Positions 46,083 through 58,430 of a DNA stretch of 64,000 nucleotides are shown here, piece by piece (position 1 is the stretch's first letter; every line of letters begins with the position of its first letter). The DNA is from Amorphophallus konjac. Its lineage: Eukaryota > Streptophyta > Magnoliopsida > Alismatales > Araceae. Below the pieces are notes generated by a model that had not been told where the DNA came from, did no database searches, and saw nothing but the letters and a program-made list of their open reading frames with translations. A program made the translations under genes and the position numbers. The stretch is from the NCBI GenBank assembly GCA_022559845.1, contig JAHNEJ010000232.1, forward strand, positions 1-64,000, in the 5' to 3' direction.

Positions 46083-49000
46083 TGTAACGACCCCAAGATC
46101 CAGATACCGGGAAGAACCCGATACCATTCGAATGCTGGCCCGCCGTCCTCGAACCGGGACGGCTCGGAAGGGCTTAAAGGAGTGTGGAGGTACAAAGAAA
46201 TAGGAAATAAGGCAGGATAATTAAAAAAATAACAGAAATAAATAAATAACTACAACAACAGAGTCCAGTCCAATAAAAAGTACAGTCTAAGGTAGGAAAC
46301 GTACCCAACACCGAGTGAACACTCGGCCCAGTGAGCTAGCAACTAAGAACCGATAAACAGCACCCTTGAACCTCGAGGAAGAACCGCAGCACCTGAAAAG
46401 TAGGGATGGGCCTCCAAACAAAGGCTCTGTAGGGGTCCCGCAGAACCCCAACCGGAAACAACGGCGGTAGCGGAAAGGAAAGCTACGATAGCAACTATAG
46501 CAGGAACAACGAACTGGTGGCCAGTCAAAACTCGGCATTACAGCTACTCCTACCGGTAACGGGAAGAAGGGGACTCCCGATCTCACCATCGGGGACCGGA
46601 CCACACTAACACCACCTACCAAGGTAAAACCTATGGCAGCCCAATCGTAAAGCCTGTCCTCTCAGATAGGACCAACCTGGACACGCAGTCCAAGGTGCAA
46701 CCCCGACCACCTGGTCGCGGACACCACTTTAACAGGATGCAACCTCGGTAAAGCCACTGGCACCCTGGCCACTACCTCAAAAACACCAGACGGTCCAGAA
46801 AACCACGTCTCGCAGATGGGAAACGAAACTTGGAAACAGGAGAGCCACGTCTCACGTGACAAGAGTACCTGCCCACTAGAAGCAAGGCCGGATGTGCCCC
46901 CTGGCATCTTAGACCACGCCTCAGGTGTCCCCCTCCTTGCACCCTGACGGAACGGGGACACCGTACTAGTAACCACAAAACAAGAACTAGCTAGGGTCGC
47001 GCTCATCAGCGCCGGTCGAACTGCCTCCAACCACGTGTACACACACAGACCATTCGTCCTAGGTCTGGCCCTCTAACTGGTTTTCCCCTCAGCCAGACTC
47101 TGGCATCAAGACGTGGGGCCCGACGGTAAACAGCCTAAAAACCATCTCTCGGGGTCGCCTCGCCCCCACTCCCTGGTGGGACCACTCGCATGTCGGAAGG
47201 CTACGACTAGTGGGGAGTCACTAATGTGACCACTCTCCGAGGAGAAACTCCGAGAAACACGCACGCACCCTACGCGAAAGTTGAGAAGAACCGAGTGGCA
47301 TCGAGCCACTGGACTCTAGACGGTCCTCTAGACTCACTAAATCCAATGGTCCTTGAGTCTCAAGACTCGGGGTCAAGACCATTGCACCGAACGGCTCCAT
47401 GCTGTCAATCTGCCTTAACCCTAGGGTCAGAAACCTCGGCACGATATCTCACGAAGCAGTTCACGACTGCTAAGACCATTCCCTTGAAAAGGGAACTGAG
47501 AACCCTCTAGCCCCCGGCTGGGTAATTGGATTCACAGTCCACAGGCCACACACACGGCTCATGCAGAAAACATAGAAGCATGATTCCCAAGGTAGCTCAC
47601 AAGCCACCACGTCGATTCCCCCATCCGAGGAAAAAGTAGGAAACCTCTAGCCCCAGGCTAGATGGCTGGACTCGCAGTCCCAGGCCATACACTTGGTCCA
47701 CTCGGGAACCATCTTTCGGATGAACCCACGACATGCGGGGGAAACACCACCGCACTCACACCGATCCACGGTGACTCGATCAAGCGTAACACAAAGCCCG
47801 GAACACACACACCTACGGGCATGCTAATCGAGGTAACACGGCACCTAACGACACCCCAGAAACACAAACACAGAAGCCACGAGGTGTTCGAGACACTCAC
47901 GAGGCTGAAGGTCGACCATTGGGTCATAACCGGGTCGACCGAAAACCAATACAATGCTAAACGGCACCAAAACCAATAGGCGGCCTCCCCTGGACCGTCT
48001 AAGGCAAAGGCGGTCAAGCCTGGACCGCCAGAAGAAGAAAAGCGGTCTCACACGGGTCGCAAGTCCCAAAACTCAACGGTCCACTACCATACCGTTGAAA
48101 ATCAGAAAAATGGTCACCCTAGGATTGCAACTAGAAACAAGACGGTCATCCTGTAACCACAAAGCAAACAGGCCTCGTTCAACGGTCAAACGCATCCTCG
48201 GGGATCACACTGACCCTAAGAGGGAAACGTTCAGGCCCTGGCCCCTTCACAGTGCCAGGCGGTCTACACCAGATGGTCTATCGTACGACCGTTTAGCCAA
48301 CCGACATAAGGGGGCAAGTGGCGGCTAGACCACGGCCGCCCAGCCAGGAAAACGGTCTGCCTTAGACCACTAGGATAGGCATAGTGATCTATCGTAGGAC
48401 CGCAGCCCCAAAAGATGGTGAGACAGACATGTAACGGTCTCCCTGGGGACCGCTTCACCTAGAGGCGGTTCCTGTTAAGACCGATTTTAAGCCGAAAAAT
48501 CAAGAACGGCGTAAATCATGGAAAGCTCCATTCCACGCCCCCTTCACGCCCACGTGAAGGGGAAAACAAGGGGAAACCCTTCCCCAAGCCTCAAGGCATC
48601 TAGTGGTGCCATCAAACCATGAAATAACGCGCTAAAATGCTAGATCCGGCTCACTCCCCAAAAATATGATTTTTCTCCAAAATGCCAAAATTGGCATGCT
48701 CGGCTCACCACGGCCTATAGAACTCGCTGGAAATGAAGTACACGAGTTGGGGGTCCATCTTCCTACCTCCACCGAAGATTTGACGCGCCGTGGACGCTGA
48801 TCCATGAGGAAAATGCCGTTAAACCCTCACCGAGACACGAACCCGCGGTCGAGCTTCACCGCGCCTCCGTCCCCAGATCCTCGACCCATCCTCGCCGTCC
48901 TCCTCGCCCGCGTTGCCCCGCTGTGCCCCTGCTCCGTCGGAGAAGAGAGGGTGAGAAGGGAGAGCGTGAGAGAAGAGAGAGGGAGAGAGTGAGAAAAAGA

Positions 49001-49247
49001 GAGGGGAGAGAGAGAAAGGGTTAATATATATAGAAAAGCCCAGAAATTTCAGAAATTCAAAAAAATACTAAAAATTACCTCCGTGATCCTCGGGAGGAGC
49101 AGAACGCGCCGGTACTATCTCAGAGTCGGAGAATGCCACGGTTTACCCTGCACAGAGTTCCGAAAGCATATCAGGGAAAAACACGTGTAAAGCACAAAAT
49201 ACACTCCGACACCCACGAAAATGATCCAAAAAATCCAGGGCATTACA
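46083..49247 (-). repeat. 3' LTR of a second Tekay-like element (3.2 kb)
   Basis: Minus-strand start TGTAATGCCCTGGATTTTTT (plus-strand end 49247) and end GGGGTCGTTACA (plus-strand 46083). On the minus strand the sequence before the start reads GGATGAAATTTCTTTAAGGGG, the standard gypsy polypurine junction, so this is a 3' LTR. A TATA-like run lies at about 49022-49034, followed by a CT-rich leader (GA-rich on the plus strand). The body has many CGGTC/GACCG inverted motifs (about 47.3-48.5 kb). CGAAG (46078-46082) would be one copy of its target duplication. Confidence 0.75.
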
Positions 49248-50503
49248 GCCCTCTCCCCTTAAAGAAATTTCATCCTTAAAATTCAAAACTAGCACCAAGT
49301 CACAAGAGAAAAACACCGTAATCAACTAACAATGCTATCAGAGCCCCAACATAGAAAATCTTGATTCTCACGAAAGCTCCTCTCCTAAGGGACACAACCA
49401 GACTACAATCACGAACGACACCTCGGTCCGCATGCCGCACACACCGACCATTAGAGCAGACATACATTAAAGGACACAGTCCCGTATCACCTCAGTCACA
49501 ATGAAAACCAATCATGGCACCGCTGCCACTGTCTCGCTCACCGAGGAGACACAGTCCTCGTCACGAGAAACATCTACCAATCCATCCTATGGTCGACAGA
49601 CAAAACCCACATTAGCCTCACAACTAGCTGACTGGTTTCACGCCCTGCTCTAGGGAACAACCAATACAAAGCCTCCATCAGCTCACACCTGGCAATCCAA
49701 GCACTCACAACAACACCGGACCAACTCTGCCAGAACTCAAACTTTGACAAAGCCCAGATCCAATCCAGGAGGCAAATCATGAAACGGCCACCAAAGGCCT
49801 CACTTGCACACGGCTCTCACCGTTCTCGATGCGCAACCACCAGCATCTTCTGTCTGTGAAAGATCATACACCGGTCACCAACTGCTCGTTAACGAGAAAC
49901 CTCCTCTTACTCAACTTCTTCCTTCTTTCCTGGTCCTGCACTAGATCTGAAGGGCACATTCCAAACCTCGATGGGGCCACCCGCTGACTCACACACAGAT
50001 TGATATCACTTCTCGAGATGCACTGATCTCGGACGTCGCATCCAATCTTGATCATCGCGCCAACTCCACCCTTGCAGGGGAGAACGATGAAACCAATGAC
50101 AAGATTCAGGAGTCTTCAGTCTTCACCTCACTCGACTCAGACTTACATAGAAATCCTCCCATGCTGGTCACCAGACCTGGGACAACCACTCCAACGCCAA
50201 CGTCCCATCAAGGACCTCCAACCAAAGGCGTCACTCCTCCGTCCAGTCTCATCGAATCCTATCTCATCTTAATCAAACCAAGTGGACACCTGCCAATCCC
50301 AATTTCGCCCTTATCACAGAGCCACGGGACACCACTGGGACAATCTACGACACACATCTGTAGGATAGGAAAGTGCCATTCAAAATTACGGCAACCTAGT
50401 TGCCAACACCATGACCAATGCACACGGGTCAGCAACCCTTGCAGACTCAATTCACCGCTGGGTCCTCTTCTACATGATTATGAAACACTCAGACCCAACA
50501 GGA
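49248..50503 (-). other. Internal stub of the second Tekay-like element
   Basis: Minus strand: polypurine tract at 49248-49262, then upstream VLVLNFKDEISLRGEG, resembling the end of chromovirus pol. The rest (about 49330-50503) has no ORF or motif I can support. It ends at the A2 insertion; CCTTC at 50504-50508 would be one copy of the A2 target duplication. Confidence 0.45.
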
Positions 50504-50508
50504 CCTTC

Positions 50509-52697
50509 TGATTGGGGCATCTCTCACCCTTCACATTTTTCCACAGCTCCGATTGCTCACTAGCAGTACTCCATTGTGTCCGTCACATTTTCTGAGTCTT
50601 GGCATGCAATTTTTATATTTTATTTGAGTCATATCATTGTAATTTTCCTTTTATTTGAGTCCAGTACCTAGGTTAATGAGTCATCTACCAAAGTTAGGTG
50701 TCATAGGGTTGATTAGATTAGTTAATGGGCCCTATTCAATGGGCAAGGCCCAGGGGCACCCCCTTCCCCCTTGGTTATTTGTCAATGTTCCAAAAGTCAG
50801 GGACTTATTGTAAAATGTGGGTTCCCTATAAATAGGACCTCCATCTCCCCATTTTTAGCTAATGAAGATCTATTATTGCGAGTCCAGAAAATTAAGTTCA
50901 TTTGATGAGAAGCCGTTAAAGAGGAGTGAGAAACTCCCCTCACCTAGCCCCTTTCTCTCGCCTCCCCCTCCCACCTACTTACTCTCTCTCCTCCCCTCAT
51001 TCAATAGTCACCACAACTTCGCACAACACCTCTTTAATCCACCTCTAGTCCCAAGGGAGACCAATCTCCAAGCCACCCTCCAACCCCCAACCACCCACTA
51101 CCCTTTCCCAAGCACCCTTCCATCTCCCCAAGGCTGAAGGGGTTCAAACCCTAGGCCAAATTTGAATCTCCCTCCCTTTCTGGCGGCCCCTCACCCCTCC
51201 CCAACACCCCCTTCCTACCCTGGTCGCCCTCCCCATTTCCCCTTGCTTCCCTTGGCCATCCCACCCACATACACACAACCCTACACATTCATCCTATTCC
51301 CAGCTCATAGGCAGTAGAGTACCAGTGACTTTCTGAGGCTGCCACATCATCACAAAGAAGCTTCAGAAGGCATACCATATACCATTGGAAGCGTCTCCAA
51401 GTCCTCTTTGCAACAGTGGTAGTCTTGTCCCAGTCTGAGTTCGTCGCTGCCCAGGAGAGCCGACATCGCCGGACTGCGCATCATCCTCCTGACAGTTATC
51501 CAAAAGTAGATTGCAGAGGCTACCACGACCAGAGTTCTGAGCGTCTTGGAGTGGCGCTTGGCTGAAACGTTCTACTCCAAGTCCCCTAGCATCACTAAGA
51601 AGCAGAGCATCCTTTGAAGCCGGAAGCACAAAGTTCCGAATTTCCTACCATTAGTGCGCAGGTAAGTCTGACTGAAGATAGATCCGACCCCCTCCCATTT
51701 CTTAGGCTCTCGCAGTCAGCTCTGACATCCGATGGCATCCCTGTGGGTCTCCGTTCGAAGGGGGTTCGACCACAAATCCAATGACTCTAGCCTTGCATGA
51801 ATCACACCTCGGGAGCAACCGTGGTGTCCTCACCTTCCTGCTGCAGTGACACAGAAGCTACCAGAATTAGAAGCCTGCAACCCTGTTCACGCCTCTACCC
51901 CGACAGCCCTCGCCAACAAGAAAATCCCCAAAATTTTTGACATCATCCTGGGTCAACCACGGAGATTTTTCCACTGATTTCATTGCAAACAGAGTTCGGA
52001 GAAATCCGCAGCAGCGTCAACATCGACTATCTATCCGCTATTCTAGAGGGCTGGCAGAATCGACGATCTTCTTCCACTTCGGCTTCTAGCATAGTTTTCT
52101 CCACCCCGCCTGGCCGGCTGACTGCCCCTCCCTACGTGGAGGTACATTTTAGTTGTAAAACTAATCCCCACCCCTAGTCCAAACCCCTTGCGAGGGGCGT
52201 AGTGCATGTAACTTGAATTTTCAGGTTGAAGCTTCTCCGGCGCGACGTGCGGGTAAGCCCACGCTTCTCCGCTTGCCATCGTCTCCAGCCGGGATCGGCA
52301 TCTTCACGCTGATCATGTGAGCTCCAGACCACACTCCAATGCCGGATTAATTGTGCTTGATTAGTATTGCTTCTAGTGTGCCGTCGGTCGGTGAGGAGTG
52401 CTCGAACTCAAATTGCTACTATGTGAGTGTCCACCGCGGGTGATTTGTGAGTGAGACCAATTTACCCACGCCCTCGACGTGCTGACCGCCCGTGAATTTG
52501 GGCAACCCCTGACCCTTAAGGGTCATCCCCAAGCTGGCCATACCCTTGAAAACCTCCGGGTCCAACCTCGGACCCTCTCCCTATCGCCGGTCCACCTACG
52601 GACCCGAGTGTGCCAAATGTGAAAGTGTTCGCTTGTGTGACATTGTCGTTTCCGTTACGTTTCTTGCAATCTAAGTCTAAGGGGTTGTATCACATCA
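50509..52697 (+). repeat. 5' LTR of element A2 (family A)
   Basis: Starts TGATTGGGGCATC and ends TGTATCACATCA, with a primer binding site next to it. It is collinear with the A LTRs: TATAAATA at 50827-50834, a degenerate CT-rich leader (about 50935-51000) and a matching U5. Length 2,189 bp against 2,377-2,398 for A. It is clearly diverged from A, so A2 is a different subfamily or an older copy. Its insertion cut the Tekay-like stub on its left. Confidence 0.85.
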
Positions 52698-52698
52698 A

Positions 52699-52714
52699 TT
52701 GGTATCAGAGCAAG
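52699..52714 (+). promoter_or_regulatory. Primer binding site of element A2
   Basis: TTGGTATCAGAGCAAG, one base after the LTR end; identical to the site of element A. Confidence 0.92.
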
Positions 52715-52775
52715 TTCTAGACTTGTCTCTACTAAGTCTTGTCCTAGGACCATTGCATTTATCCCCTCGATCATC

Positions 52776-53886
52776 ATGGCCACTTCCTACTTAACCTACT
52801 CGCCACCCATGGACTTCATTCTAGATGACGGATCACGTTCTAGTGATTATGTTAGGTGGGAGGCTACCATGGAAAGGTACTTTGAAAAGACTTGGGTATA
52901 TGGACCCGCGAGAGTCCGCAAGGCCAAGGGACGACTTCGGGGTCAAGCCAAGAGTAAGTTGGAGCACATAGAGGGGTTAAGAAGGGTTACGAGGCAAGAG
53001 CCCATTTCCTCATGGGATGATATGAAGGAGGAACTTAGAAATATCTTCGCTCCCCGACGTTCTCCTTCCTATCCGAGGAGCACTACCACTCCTCCATCCC
53101 CACCCGGCCAACTTGAGACCACCCTTAGGTCTCTACCCCACCACTCCTAACAAATCACCTCTCAACCATCATCACTACACTTCGCCACCAAGACCTCTCC
53201 CTTAAGACCCAAACAAGTCTAGCCTCTACCTCTCCACCTAACCCTATGAGGGTCCCCGAACCCCAACCAAAACCCCCTTCCACAACCCTCACTATCTAAA
53301 CCAAATTGGCTCCCACTTCCACCCCTCCACAACTGGCCGATCCAAAGGGCAAGAGACCCTTAACCGACCCGGCTCTCCCCGTGAAGGCCACCACCAACCA
53401 ACCCACACTCCCTTTCCCAACCCATACCCAAACCCAATTGGCCTCCACTCCTCTATCTCCCCTCATAAGGGACACACCTCCCAAGGCCAACCAACCCAAG
53501 CCTCCTCACCCAACCCATCTCCCACTCCCAACTCCAATCCTACCCCAACCTAGGCCTTCACTACTTCCCCTACTAATCCCAAACCAAGTTTCCATTTACC
53601 CTCCACCCCGGGTACACAATCTCACCTCCTTGGTAGAGGAGACCATGACACACCCATTCAAGTAGAGATGGATACCCATCCGGACCCACCTCCCGCCATA
53701 GTGGAAATCCAAGAGCTTCCCATTCCATCCACCTCTCCTAGCCCGGTTCTTCAAGATCCAACCACCACCACTCATGCCACCCTCACCGTTAATAAGTCCA
53801 TACTCCAATGGCTCAAGCGAGGATCCACCATCCCTAGCTCACCCCCACACCTCTCCCCCATTGGACATCAAAACCAAATTGTGCCC
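52776..53886 (+). pseudogene. Element A2 gag-like ORF, frameshifted and cut by a Tat insertion
   Basis: The first 124 codons (52776-53150) match element A ORF1: SDYVRWEATMERYFEKTWVY, RLRGQAKSKLEHIEGL and SWDDMKEELRNIFAPRRSPS. They have a single copy of the segment that is duplicated in A. Later pieces in other frames still align: HPTHLPLPTPILPQP (frame of 53306) and NKSILQWLKRGSTIP (near 53790), matching HPTHLPLLTPILPKP and LLRWLKENPFRD in A. The sequence stops at 53886, where a Tat LTR begins. Any chromodomain part must lie beyond that element, outside the window. Confidence 0.75.
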
Positions 53887-54145
53887 TGTAGACACGCCAT
53901 TCTTGACGTCTCCTGAGAAAGTCTCATATTACTATACAACGCCCCGCAACGGCTTACGCATTTCGAATCACTCGAGTGCTTCCTTTTCTTGGGTCTTCTT
54001 CTGCCTTTTTCGGCATTCGGAATCGTCCCGTCACGGCATTCGGACAGCGTCAACACCAGTCAGACGCATCAGGAGGTTCCGGAATCAGGAAGGGTGTCTG
54101 ACGGGCGGTCGCCGACGTCTGATTTGAGGACCCGGGTGGGTCTTA

Positions 54146-54777
54146 ATGGGGGCGTCCAGGCCTTTGGACGCCCCCATCTTTTTAATTCATTTTATTATTT
54201 TCTCAGGGCCCAAACCAAATAAAAAATATATATATTAATGGAGGCGTCCAGGGCCCTGGACGCCTCCATAAAAACAAAAATAAAAAATGTGTGTAAAATG
54301 CCAGTTGGCATAAAAAAAACAAAAATAAATAAATAAATATATATATTAATGGAGGCGTCCAGGCCCCTAGACGCCTCCATAAAAATAATTATAAAAAAAT
54401 CAAAATGCCAGCCTTGGCACAAAAGACTAATAAAAAAATAAAATAATATATTTATGGAGGCGTCCATTCCCCTGGACGCCTCCATCAACTCTCTCACGGG
54501 CGCCGCTCACCGAACGACGGTTTGTCGTGTGTGAAAAAATCCAAATTATAGAGACGTCCAGTCAGCTGGACGCGCCCATTTCTGAATCACGAGGCGCCGC
54601 TCATAAAATCACGCGTTGTGCCAAACCGCGTGCGGTCGTCGTCGGTTTTCAGTGGACCTGTTTGAGGCGTCCGGATACCTGGACGCCTCCACAAAAGTAT
54701 TCCAAAAATATATATAAAAATAGAATAAAATATTAATTCAGCCCTGATGGAGGTGTCCAGGATCCTGGACGCCTCCA
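54146..54777. repeat. Seven regularly spaced palindromes in the LTR U3
   Basis: Palindromes with arm consensus ATGGAGGCGTCCAGG start at about 54146, 54238, 54349, 54454, 54550, 54663 and 54747, that is 84-113 bp apart. The copy at 54238-54269 is a perfect 32-bp palindrome; the others have a few central or arm mismatches. Spacers are AT-rich and unrelated. The last palindrome ends 14 bp before the TATA box. Confidence 0.95.
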
Positions 54778-54790
54778 CCCTCCGTAGCTC

Positions 54791-54798
54791 TATAAATA
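54791..54798 (+). promoter_or_regulatory. TATA box of the Tat 5' LTR
   Basis: ctcTATAAATAgaggccc immediately after the palindrome array; a good plant core promoter. Confidence 0.7.
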
Positions 54799-55428
54799 GA
54801 GGCCCACCCCCTCAGTTCTGGAAGAGCTTCGAAGTGACCCGATAGGCTGCCGGAGCCCAGAGGCTACGGAGTCATTTTCTAACCCGTGGGTTCTTTTGTA
54901 GGTGGAGGTTCTGCCGGCTTCTCGGGTGCTCACGCTCGCGAGAGGAAGGTCGTCTTCATCCACCGCGCTTCCACGTCGTCCCCACGCTGCCGGAGCTCCG
55001 CCGGATTTCACCATCGGCACATTCAATAAGCCAATTCTTTCCTTTTCTTCGTTGTTCCTTTTGCATTCATCATCTTGCATCCCCTATCCCCCTTCATAAG
55101 GGCGCCTTTTCTTATACACTTTTTACATCCATCATCTCATTTTCCTCCTACTCGAGTCCGAGAGGGGTTTAAAAGATAACACCAATCAGGTGTGTGTCTT
55201 GCCATCATTTCATTATTTTTATCGCAAGGATTTGAATACTACACCTCCATCTTTCTAATCCACTTGTCATTTGTTTGTCGTTGCTTTGCAAGGGTAGCCG
55301 AGGAAAGCCCTCTCCGTCGGCCGGCCGAAGGGGGAGGAAGAAGCAACCCGCCATCTCTCGCTCTTGAGGTAGGCGCGATCACCTTCTTATTTTTGGGGTC
55401 TTTTGGCCCCTGGCGATCACATATTGTT

Positions 55429-55810
55429 CTCGAGGCCGCGGCGAGTCACTTCCCCAATGGCCATTTAAATTTCGTTCTTATATTCTCTTTATATTCTGTT
55501 ATATTCTGCTCATATTCTCGAGGCCGCGGCGAGTCACTTCCCCAATGGCCGTTTAAATTCACGTTCTTGTACGTTATATTCTTATCTGTTTATGTTCTCG
55601 AGGTCACGGCGAGTCACTTCCTTAATGGCCGTTTAAATTCCTGCTCTTTATATTCTCTTTATATTCTGTCATCTTATTATCTGCTCATATTCTCGAGGCC
55701 GCGGCGAGTCACTTCCCCAATGGCCGTTTCAATTCTTGTTATTTAATTTCTGCACCATTCCCGTCCCCCCCGAGGCCGCGGCGAGTCACTTCCCGCTATG
55801 GCCGTTTAAC
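55429..55810 (+). repeat. Five-copy GC-rich repeat in the LTR leader
   Basis: GGCCGCGGCGAGTCACTTCC followed by ccccaatggccgtttaaatt starts at about 55429, 55517, 55597, 55692 and 55771 (78-95 bp apart). The copies alternate with AT-rich spacers rich in tatattct. It lies downstream of the TATA box, so it would be transcribed. Confidence 0.9.
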
Positions 55811-56584
55811 CCCCATATTTGCTATATCACACTTGTCCCGCTCGTCCCGCCGGAGCAATCTCCCGTGGTGGCCCCTTCTCTCTCTTCTCTTATTTCTGTA
55901 TTGCAGCAAAACAAACACCAAAAAAAAGAGGAGCCCGTGCGCGCTCCGCGTCTTCTCCGCTCTTCCCCGAACCGCGTGACGTCGCTCACATATTGGCGAT
56001 CACGGTGGGACCTCTACTGCTTCCTTTCGGCTACCCTTGCAAGCTCGGCACCACCCGTGCCTCTCCACCTTGGCGCCCGCGCGCGCCCCCGTTGTGCTCA
56101 CGGCAGCACTATCAGTTGTGATTGGTTGTTTGTTTATTATATGTCTGTTATTTCTGTTATTTTCTTACTCTATATATCTGTCAGCATTCCATTGCATACA
56201 TCCATTCCTCTTTTCTATCCTTTTTTCATTTTTTGAGGATCACCCTTTCCCGGTGAAGGAAGGACTCTCCGTTTGAGAATTCCTCTCAACGGACTAGAAT
56301 CTCCTACACTGGGACCTCCGTAAGTCCCCGACATCGAAGAATCTCCTCTTCGTTCACTGGGCTGGTTGTACCATTGAAGTTCCCCGGAGTTAGTCATTTC
56401 ATTCGTGGTGAGACGAGAGACCCTAGCTGACACGGCGGTGAAAAAAATTAAACTAGGGTCCCCATTTTGTGTGAACTTCGGATCTCGTTAAAAACACAAA
56501 AAAAAATCATCAACATCAAAACACAAAAAAAGGGCGTAAAGGCATCCACTTGTTTGATAATCTCTGCTACCTACTTGCTAGTGT

Positions 56585-58430
56585 ATGTTTTTACGTTCTG
56601 GGAAAACTGTGAGCATGTCTCACGAGTCTTTTGAGGAGAACCACCCTAGCCGTGGTTTGTCAGCCGACCCGCGAGTCTATGCTATGGACTCGGGTCCTTC
56701 TCATGACCCCTCGCATGAGGTGCAGGTTATTGCCGGGGACACGTCCCCACCACAGGATATCACTTCCTTACTGGGCGTCCTCGCCAACACGGAGCTTACC
56801 TCTGAACAGCTCCGGGCCTTCTAGGCCATTCTAAAGGGGAAATCTATTTCCCCCACGCCCCAGGAATCAACTCCGGCCATCGCACCTCTCCAAGAGTCCG
56901 TGCAGGCCATTCCATCTCCCTCATTGGCGCAAGCCATCCAGTCTCCCTCGCTTCAAGGACAAGTGAGCCAACAACCACCCTCATTCCAGTTCCCGTCACA
57001 ATCTCAAACTCCCGTTGTTCCCCACACACCGCTTCAGCCAGGGTCAACTGTCGGCGGTCCAACAGCTCCCTCTCATTCGGGGTTTCCCCCTCAAGTCTCC
57101 GGGAGACAGTTTCTCCCCCAGTGGCAAGTGCCACCTTCACCTCCAGAGGAGCTCGCCCAATCGCTCCTCAATAGGTTCAATCGCATGGACGAGCAGTTTC
57201 AAAATCTAAGAAGAATGGTGGACGTGAAAGCCACCCCGGAGGTTGCTTTGCCAATCCTTCCCGTCATTCATCTTCCTCCCTCCGAAATGCCCACGTACCG
57301 CAGATACAATGGTACCGGCAACCCCTTCATTCACCTCAAGGACTTCATGTATGAGTCCTCCTATTGGCAAAATGATCAAAGGTCCCTGGCATACCTCTTT
57401 CGGAGATCATTGGATGGTCCTGCGCTTGAGTGGTTCTATTCTCTGGAGCCCCGCGAGGCCGAGAATTTTGAAATAGTCCAGAGAAGGTTCTTGCAGAAAT
57501 ATAGGGATAGGGTCAGTCCCTCACTCTCCATTACCGACCTAGTGGCCGAAAAGATGAAACCCGACGAGGATTTTGTCCGATATGCTGATAGATGGAGGTC
57601 TCTGGCGGAAAGAATAAGGGATACCCTCTCCGAGCCCGAACAGGTGAAGATGATTGTGTCTAATGCAACCCCATAGTTCAGACATGTCCTGGCCATGAAT
57701 AAACTTACTACAATGGAGGAACTCTATGAAAGGGCCCGATACATCCAAACCCAGCTAAAAGACTCCCCCATCATGAACATGTTTGAGTCGCCGAAACCCA
57801 AAGTGGTCAGAAAGACAGGCGCTGGTGTCCCGGGCGGAGCCACAGAAGGGGTCGTGATAAATGAGCAAGTCAGTGCGGTCAACAATGTCAACTATGCAGT
57901 CAACCCAAGGCCTCCACAAATGCCCCGACTTCCCCTTCAACCGGGTCCTTTCCCTCTTCGTCCTCCACCCCAAAATAATCCACCCCAGGATAATATACCT
58001 CCATTACGCCAACCCCAGCAACAACAACCACAACCTCAGCAACAATAACCACCGCTTCAGTACAACCAAGTTCCACCCCCGGGGAACTATGGTCCCCAAC
58101 AGCAACAAAGGAGGCCGCTCGGTCCCAAGAGAGCCTACTATCCACCATTGCCGGAAACCTTAGCAGATATTTTTAATGCCCTCATGGCATCAAACCAACT
58201 CGCCCTACCCAGAGAAAGGCCCGCGTGGCCCCCCAATGTACGTTGATACCTCCAAATACTGTGTCTACCACAGGCAGCCGGGACACACAGTAGATTACTG
58301 CTTCCATTTCAAAGATTACATCCATGATATGAATGATGAACATCAAATAGATTGGGATGAGATGAGACGATACGTCGCGGCTCTCAAGGCTAGGAGACCC
58401 CCTCATAGGCCACAGCAGCAGTTACAATAG
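56585..58430 (+). pseudogene. Tat gag with zinc-finger-like motif
   Basis: One frame from MFLRSGKTVS (56585) runs through a Pro/Gln-rich N-terminus, then the Gag domain (MPTYRRYNGTGNPFIHLKDF, ALEWFYSLEPREAENFEIVQ, ADRWRSLAERIRDTLSEPEQ), with stops at 56822-56824 (TAG), 57674-57676 (TAG) and 58046-58048 (TAA). A frameshift in a C-run near 58235 moves the reading to the frame with KYCVYHRQPGHTVDYCFHFK, the C/H/H/C knuckle usual in Tat Gag. Gag packages the element RNA in virus-like particles. The Gln-rich tail is caacaac-type repeat DNA. Confidence 0.8.

Larger units (their letters stand above)
53887..56430 (+). repeat. 5' LTR of the Tat element (3' end approximate)
   Basis: Start TGTAGACACGCC at 53887. 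U3 contains seven palindromes (54146-54777). TATAAATA is at 54791-54798. R-U5 contains five copies of a GC-rich repeat (55429-55810). The end near 56430 (tagctgaca) is a guess, because I found no convincing primer binding site. Confidence 0.6.

Noticed and set aside
49338..49355. TGCTATCAGAGCCCC as a plus-strand primer binding site
   Set aside because: No plus-strand LTR end lies next to it, and the adjacent polypurine tract fixes the element on the minus strand. I treat the match as chance.
54195..54497. Minus-strand ORF with repeated MEASR(G/A)LDASINI
   Set aside because: It is the translation of the palindrome repeats in the Tat LTR.
56425..56500. Primer binding site of the last Tat element
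   Set aside because: I looked for initiator Met, Asp and Arg tRNA complements after the presumed LTR end and saw no convincing match, so none is annotated.
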